From Anthostomella pinea (lineage: Eukaryota > Ascomycota > Sordariomycetes > Xylariales > Xylariaceae), in contig CAUWAG010000018.1 in assembly GCA_963556695.1 (NCBI GenBank), positions 3,038,001 to 3,102,000 of the forward strand: a stretch of DNA of 64,000 bases, in the 5' to 3' direction. Below are positions 58,063-64,000 of this stretch, piece after piece (positions within the stretch are counted from its first letter, which is position 1; each line of letters begins with the position of its first letter). The position numbers were made by a program, and so were the translations under genes. A model generated the notes under the pieces. The model was not told the origin of the DNA. It did not search any database and worked only from the letters and a program-made list of their open reading frames with translations.

Positions 58063-58211
58063 ACCGCAGAAAAAAAAACCAAACAAAAACAACTATTTTT
58101 CTTGGCGCCCCGCTGTTAGGGTGCAACCTTAATATTTGTATTAAAGTAGGCACTTCTCTCAGTAACTGACTATCTCTGCCAAGGCACAAGAGAATTTTTC
58201 TCACAAGGCGG

Positions 58212-59725
58212 ATGGCACCCTCCCACGATGGGCCCCCAAACACGCCCGTGGCCGTCCCAAAGACGACTACCGGCGGCATGCTCAAATCCCCGGCCCCTAG
58301 AAAGACATACAGCCCGGCAACTCCGAGCAGGCTCCGCCAGGCGCTGCTTGACGACATCAGCAGCAGCCCGTTACAGGTCTCTGAGGCTGACTTCACCATT
58401 ATTTCCCCTCTGAAAGGAAAATCCTGAAATATTAATGACAGCAGCACCACTGGAATGAAATGACCTCAATTGAACAAAATCTCAACAGATCAAGTTATTA
58501 CACGCGATATAGGGAATAAAGCCTCCTCCTCAGAGTGCCAGGATCAAGTTGCCAGAATACTGATTAAAGACAAATACCTCTATAAAGCCAGGATGACAAT
58601 GTTTCAAGAGTGTGCTGCAGTGGTTGATAAGACACTTAAGAAAGCTGGAACCGAACTATACTCTCATGCCAAGGAATTCAGCGCTTTCTTCTCTAAATGT
58701 CTGAGCGAGTGGCTGGAAACCTGAGATCCGCCCAAAAAGAAGACTATCCCTGGGGGGATAGGGATGGTAAAGCCCACCATGACCTTCGCCCAAGCTGTCT
58801 CTTCTAGCCAATAATAACATCCACGGACAGTCAACACTACCATAAAAAAAACAGAGCCTGGCGCCCTTATCACTGCTAATCAACTGAAGAAGAAACAGGA
58901 TGATCTCCTGGTCTTTGTCCGCATGGATAATAACTACCTAGAGCCTTACAAAATAAAGTCTACACTAAACAGAAGACTTAAGCTCCACCCTTAAGAGCTT
59001 AGAAAAGTGACCCGGTGCCCCTCCGGATTTACCTTACACCCAAGGGACAAGCCAACTCAGGCTAAGCTCCTGGCCTTCCAAGAAGAAATCACTGATATTC
59101 TTAAGGCAGAAAAGATCAAGACCTACACAGTCTGGTATCACTACAAGGTCGATAAATGCCCAAGAAAGGTCATCAGTGCAGAAGGGTTGACGATCAACAT
59201 TACCAATATTGCTGTTGCTAATGAAGTTAAAGCCTAAACAGGTGACAGACCTTTGAGTGCATACTCTCAAAGAACACAGTTGATTCTGATCTGGAGACCA
59301 CATGGGTGATCTCTCTGCCCTGTGCAGCAAAGAAACCATTCACGCTTTTTGCTCACTCAATGACCTCGAGGCACATTTAATACTTCCCTAAGGTTCACCA
59401 GTGTGCAAGCTGCTTCAGATACCATAGTAGGAACTACCAATATGAAAAGTAAGTATGCGCACGTTGCGCCAGCGCAGTACACCAGAGGGATTGCGAAAAA
59501 CCAATCCCAAAGTGTGTCAACTGCAAAGGACCTCATACTGCCAACTTCGACAAATGCCCTGCACGCCCCAAGGTCGTGAAAGGTATCATCCATAAGCACA
59601 CATAGGAGCAAATCCAGGAAATAAGGCTGGCCGGAGAAAGAGCCAGATCCAAGGCCTTCAATGAAACAGGCAAAAACCAAGCTGGGTCAACACCCAGCAA
59701 TAATAACAAAGACATCACAATGTAA
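58212..59725 (+). pseudogene. LINE ORF1 (gag-like, zinc knuckles), with stops and a frameshift
   Basis: ATG at 58212 opens MAPSHDGPPNTPVAVPKTTT. The frame continues to about 59237 with several internal stops (for example at 58425, 58722, two TAA near 58812, one near 58993). A frame change between 59237 and 59270 leads to a Cys/His-rich end: CASCFRYHSRN, CARCASAVHQRDC and CVNCKGPHTANFDKC, that is, three knuckle-like modules which normally bind RNA. It stops at 59725, and the ORF2 ATG lies 57 bp downstream. Confidence 0.75.
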
Positions 59726-59781
59726 ATCGACACAACAGATACAACTCATCCCAGAGATGCCGATACCATTGTTGTCAGTCA

Positions 59782-62700
59782 ATGTTAGGTACATCAAACG
59801 AAACACATCGACACGGGCATCTAGTCATCCATTCTGTGAATACAACAGGAGGACAAAAGAGTGCAGGCCCTACAGAGTTAGCCATCAACCTGGCTGACTA
59901 CAAAGGAGAAGAAGCAGACATCATTCTGATGCAAGAGCCCTGGGTTGACATACCACCAGGCAAGAGAATGGGAGTAAAGACACACCCTAATTATGATATA
60001 TACTCCCCAGTGGATTCCTGGGACAGCGACAGTACACGGCCCAGATCTCTTATCTATGTAAGAAAACACCTTTAAGCGGATCAATTTCGGCCCTATGCTA
60101 CACGAGACATCACCTAGGTCAAGGTACAAGGCATTACATTTGCTAGTGTCTACCGGCCATGTGACAACCCACAGGAAATGGATGACATTTTGGAAGTATG
60201 GACTCCACCTTTTGGCTGCGTTATAGCTGGAGATTTCAATACTGGCGACACATCCTGGGACTCGAGCAATCCAGGATATCATGGTGGTGTCATACTTGCA
60301 CAGACTATGGCAGACCACAGACTGGATCTGATTTCTGAACCAGATATCCCAACACATGATGACAGAAATGTACTAGATCTGGTGTTCTCAGATGTCCCTA
60401 GGGCTGAAGCCTCAGTCAATGATACACTTCAGTGCACCTCAGATCATAAGACATTACGAATAGTCATTCCAATTCAGGGAGATCTAGACCAAGTCCCCAA
60501 GGCCAATTATTGGATAGTACCAGACGATAAACTACAAGAGCTGGCAAATAATGTCCAAACCAGGATTCATGAACTCCCCTGGCTGGGTGTATCCCCTGGC
60601 CAGGTGGATGCCTTTACACAAAGCTTGATCAACATGATCCAAGGCTGTATCAGGACAGTGGGCAAGAAGCCCCGTCAATCTAGGCCCACTGCTTGGTGGA
60701 ATAATGACTGCAAAGCAGCTGTTCAGACATACAGGGCCCTTTCTAAATAGACTACAAGCCAAGAAGGGCGGAATTCAGCCCGATGGGAATTTCGCTGCGT
60801 GGTTCGGAAAGCTAGGAGAGAGTACTGACAGACTTTAATCAATTCAGCAACTGAGCCAAAGGACCTATACAGAATCGTCTCTTGGCACAAGCTATCAGCA
60901 GGATTGCGTTCCTCTCTAATCATCATAAGAGACCAAGTATTCGAGTCACAAGAGAGCAAGGCAAATACACTACGCTCAGCCACGCTTGAACGAAGTACCT
61001 CAAATAACCATATCATCAACCCCTGGTCCGCTCAGATCATACAACCCAAGCCATACATCCCCCTTGAATACCATGTCGGACTGGAAGAGGCTGAAGGGTG
61101 CATTTTAGGGACCAAGAGCAACTCCCCGGGAGTAGATACCCTCACAGTACGGATTCTGAAAGCTTGTTGGCCATTCATTGGGGAACATATCAGAGCCCTT
61201 TTCCAGACCTGCCTACAGATTGGACACCACCCTAAACTATTCAAAGTAGCTAAGGTGGTAATGATCCCAAAACCAAGAAAGAAATACTACTCTAATCCCA
61301 GGGCTTATAGACCAATATCGCTATTGTCATGTCTTGGCAAAGGCCTAGAACGACTCATCACAAAAAGAATTACCTGGTTTATTGTCAAACTTAGAATTCT
61401 AGCTCCATAACATTTTGGAGCTCTACCAAAGCGCTCTGCCACTGACCTGGTAGCTGCATTCATATACGATATTGAGCAGGCCCTCGACCAAGGCCTCGTT
61501 ACAACGGTAGTCACGTCAGATATGAAAGGGGCCTTTGATGCTGCCCTAATGGGACGGCTGGTGGTTCGCATGAGAGAACAGAGCTGGCCGGGCTTTCTCA
61601 TAAGATGGGTCCAGTCATTCATGTCCGAGCGGTCTGCAAGGGTTTGGTTTGAAGGTATTATGACCGATATTAAAGCTCTCACTTGTGGGCTATCACAAGG
61701 CTCACCAGCCTCTCCAATCTTTTACATGCTGTATACAGAGCCAATCTGTGTCTAATTGGGTATGAAAAAGAGACGCTTTAGATATGCAGATGACCTAGCA
61801 ACTCTCTGTATTAAAAAAAACCTTAAGGAAAAAGTTATAGAGGCTTCTAAAAATCTTCACTTGCTCAATCAATAGGGACATAACAACGCTATTGAATTTG
61901 ACCCTAACAAAACTGAGATCATGCACTTCTTAAGGAAAAAGAACTCAGACAACCCTCCAGTCCGCCACAGAACAATAAACAAAATAGCAAAGGACTTTAT
62001 GCGATGACTGGGTGTCTTCCTAGATAGAAAACTAAACTTCAAAGATCATGTTTCCTATTGGGCCAAGAAAGCTAATAAGATAACAAATCACCTTTAAGGA
62101 CTATGCAACACAGTCAAAGGACTTCTAATAAACTCAACCAAAAGGGCTGTGAAAGCTTGTGTTATTCCTATTCTTACACACGGCCTGGAGGCCTGGTACC
62201 CAGGAATCAAGAAAGTTGAGAGCTTAGGTGGGACATCAGTATATTGTATTAAAGGGCTTCTTAGAATAATAGATGCCATACTATGAACGGCGATCAGGGC
62301 TATCTTGCCAGTCTGGAAAACACACCCTGGACATATCCTATACTTTGAATCGCAGATTCCCCCAGCAGGAGTTCTTACAGAGTCAATAAGACGACGTTAC
62401 GGCCTCTGACTAGAACGAATAGACCAGAGACACCCTCTTGTTAGCAGGCTCTAAATATAAGCTCGCAAGAATCCAATAAGGCTACAAAGGAGCTTCCAAC
62501 TAGTCCCTGATTTTCAGAGACCAATACTTACCAGGCTATCATGGAAGAAGCCCCCAGTCCATAAAGACAAAAACAAAGAAATAGAGCTCTTCAAGCAATG
62601 GTTACAGGAGAGAAACGTGAATACTGACCTTGTCATCTATTCAGATGGATCATAATTGGACGACCAAGGCACAACCCGCACTGGATGGGGTTATACCATC

Positions 62701-63474
62701 AGGAAAGGCGGCACTACACAAGAAGTATACCGGGGAAAGGGCAGACTTCTCCAAACAGAAGTAATAGATACTAAAGTCCATGATGCTCTCCAAGGTTTTG
62801 CAGCAGCCAGGGCAATTAGACTCGGAAAACAGCTATATGTCTGCCTGGACAACACGTCAGTAGTAGATGGGCTCAATGGGACTCCACCCGAGACATCACA
62901 GAACATTTTTCTACGATCTCAAGAACTTGCCACAGCACACACTCCTGGAGTGACCGTCAAGTGGATTCCTGGACACAGAGATATTAATGGCAACAAAGCT
63001 GTCAACACACTAGCAAAAGAGGATGCCATGCTAGAAACAGACACGACAAACCTTCCTATAATCTCTTGGGTCAAGAGAGATCTCAAAAAAAAGGGCAAGA
63101 AAGAGTTCAACCAATGGTGGAAAGACTAATCAGAACCTAGGTATCAGAAAGTATACTTATATACAGTAACTAAAAGAGACCTTATATCTTTTAAGAGGAG
63201 TATTTTATACAGACTTCTAACGACCAGATTTAGACATGGTGACTTTGCCAGATACCATGAACGCTTTGGGCATACAGACTTGAATAATCACTGCAGCTGT
63301 GGTGAAAAGAAAACACCACAACACATTTTCTTTTGTAAGAGGCTGGGGAAAAACCGGCTGCTGCCTAGGTACTCGCCTAGGACAGCTTGTTTACAATACT
63401 TAGGGGAGAGGAGCACAGAATGGGCAAAATTCGTGGAGAAGAGCAAGTTCTTGTTGGATTCTGGGCTACGTTAG
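59782..63474 (+). pseudogene. LINE ORF2 (endonuclease, reverse transcriptase, RNase H), 15 internal stops
   Basis: One reading frame runs from 59782 to TAG at 63474 with no frameshift but 15 internal stop codons. The endonuclease shows IILMQEPW, VIAGDFNTGDTSWDSS and CTSDHKTL. The reverse transcriptase shows VVMIPKPRKK and AYRPISLLSCLGKGLERLI, TSDMKGAFDAA, GLSQGSPASPIFYMLY, and the catalytic RYADDLATL. The RNase H region has VIYSDGS, CLDNTSVVDGL, and WIPGHRDINGNKAVNTLAKE; the usual acidic residue in its second motif may be replaced by Lys. A Cys/His module (HCSCGEKKTPQHIFFCKRL) ends it. Several stops fall where family alignment expects Trp or Gln (MRxLGVFLDRKL, APxHFGALPKRS). Confidence 0.9.
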
Positions 63475-63512
63475 CCCATCCATAGTCATCCTTCAGGATC
63501 ACCATCCCCATT

Positions 63513-63553
63513 TGTGACTCTGTCACATACGTGGCCAATATAAGGCCACGTAT
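63513..63553 (+). other. Paired hairpins in the LINE 3' UTR
   Basis: Two adjacent perfect inverted repeats: TGTGAC/GTCACA with a 3-base loop (63513-63527) and ATACGTGGCC/GGCCACGTAT with a 7-base loop (63527-63536 and 63544-63553). A smaller GGCCA/TGGCC pair lies at about 63583-63595. Such structures near the 3' end of LINE RNAs can be recognised by the reverse transcriptase; that is inference. They are kept in the copy at 53158-53352, with one stem slightly altered. Confidence 0.6.
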
Positions 63554-63870
63554 CCTTTCCTTTAGTATCTTGGATATATATAGGGCCATTCTGGCCGCTC
63601 CAGAGTAGCTGGAATTCCTCTCCTTAATAGAACACTTTGAAATCTAACAGTTCTTCTCATCAATCTGTCCCCAATAAATAGCTGTTCTTGAAGGACCAGA
63701 TAGATGATCCCAAAGTCATACCGCCGCAACAACGGGGATGGGCTCGTGAGCGGGACTGACTGCACTTATTATCTTGATACCTCCACAACCCTGCGATGCA
63801 GAGGCTCTGGGAGGCGTGGTTTGCACTACTGAGGAGCTACGCCCCACGTTAAATACAAAACAAACAAACA

Positions 63871-63886
63871 TTGAAGAGAGGCGGCC
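63871..63886 (+). repeat. Right target-site duplication of the LINE (16 bp)
   Basis: Exact second copy of TTGAAGAGAGGCGGCC, directly after the A-rich tail of the element. Flanking bases beyond it differ from those of the left copy, as expected. Confidence 0.8.
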
Positions 63887-64000
63887 TATAGCTACTTTGC
63901 AAGCTTCAAAATGAGCTACAAACTCTATAACGGATGATAATACGGCACCAAAGCATAGCATCGGGTTTGACTATGTGACAAGACGCCACCTGAAGGATGT
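63887..64000. other. Right flank of the LINE
   Basis: Unique sequence with no coding signal to the window end. Its first 25 bases are partly the inverse of 58006-58030 on the other side of the element. Confidence 0.4.

Larger units (their letters stand above)
58063..63870 (+). mobile_element. Non-LTR retrotransposon (Tad-like LINE), nearly full length, inactivated
   Basis: A 5.8-kb element between exact 16-bp repeats. It has a 5' UTR of about 150 bp, a gag-like ORF1 with zinc knuckles (58212-59725), an ORF2 with endonuclease, reverse transcriptase and RNase H (59782-63474), a 3' UTR of about 395 bp with hairpins, and an A-rich tail (ATACAAAACAAACAAACA) directly before the right repeat. This order, with an RNase H after the RT, fits the Tad/LINE group of fungi. 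Many in-frame stops prevent expression. It appears to be a single insertion by target-primed reverse transcription. Confidence 0.9.

Noticed and set aside
1..64000. CRISPR array, prophage or bacterial operon
   Set aside because: Introns, fungal families and repeat types all indicate a eukaryotic nuclear genome; no regularly spaced direct repeats were seen.

Overview
The window looks like nuclear DNA of a filamentous ascomycete (Pezizomycotina, probably a Sordariomycete; genus not determined). Reasons: many short GT-AG introns, often 45-75 nt, with GTAAGT-like donors; fungal housekeeping genes such as SPB4, a vacuolar HMT1-type ABC transporter, DGK1 and KXD1; fungal-only families such as DUF7587-, DUF7025/AAA- and DUF6604-like proteins; and a Tad-like non-LTR retrotransposon with many stops but few frameshifts. 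No rRNA, tRNA, CRISPR or prokaryotic-type feature was seen.

Layout. 2.6-5.5 kb: an intact DENN-domain Rab regulator. 7.1-13.4 kb: four consecutive plus-strand genes that each need a one-base frame change to be read through (F-box protein, RBR ubiquitin ligase, class 3 lipase fragment, MYND zinc-finger protein), with a 38-base poly-G run in the middle. 14.5-15.9 kb: an intact membrane-anchored DUF7587/ADP-ribosyltransferase-like gene. 18.3-49.1 kb: the conserved gene-rich part, with a stomatin/SPFH protein, SPB4 helicase (8 exons), HMT1-type ABC transporter (8 exons), an SMP-30/gluconolactonase-like enzyme, an MFS sugar transporter (10 exons), a DUF7025/AAA ATPase, DGK1, KXD1, a KRRK-motif nuclear-type protein, a calycin-like protein and a CIR-N/LENG1-like splicing-associated protein. 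These models splice cleanly and keep family motifs.

50-64 kb is a degraded accessory compartment: a frameshifted F-box gene, a broken phosphate-type MFS transporter abutting a STAND-type N-terminal fragment, fragments of an ammonium transporter and a DUF6604-like gene, a short inverted LINE tail, and a nearly full-length LINE (58063-63870) with a 16-bp target-site duplication and A-rich tail. Its ORF2 keeps one frame for about 3.7 kb but carries 15 internal stops, as expected from RIP-like point mutation.

Functional links are loose. The gluconolactonase and sugar transporter are adjacent and codirectional and could both serve carbon use; the transporter promoter has a duplicated 18-bp block with CreA-type motifs. 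Ubiquitin-related genes (two F-box, one RBR) sit in the degenerate regions. No biosynthetic gene cluster was found. The best candidate for something little described is the membrane-tethered ART-like protein at 14.5-15.9 kb.
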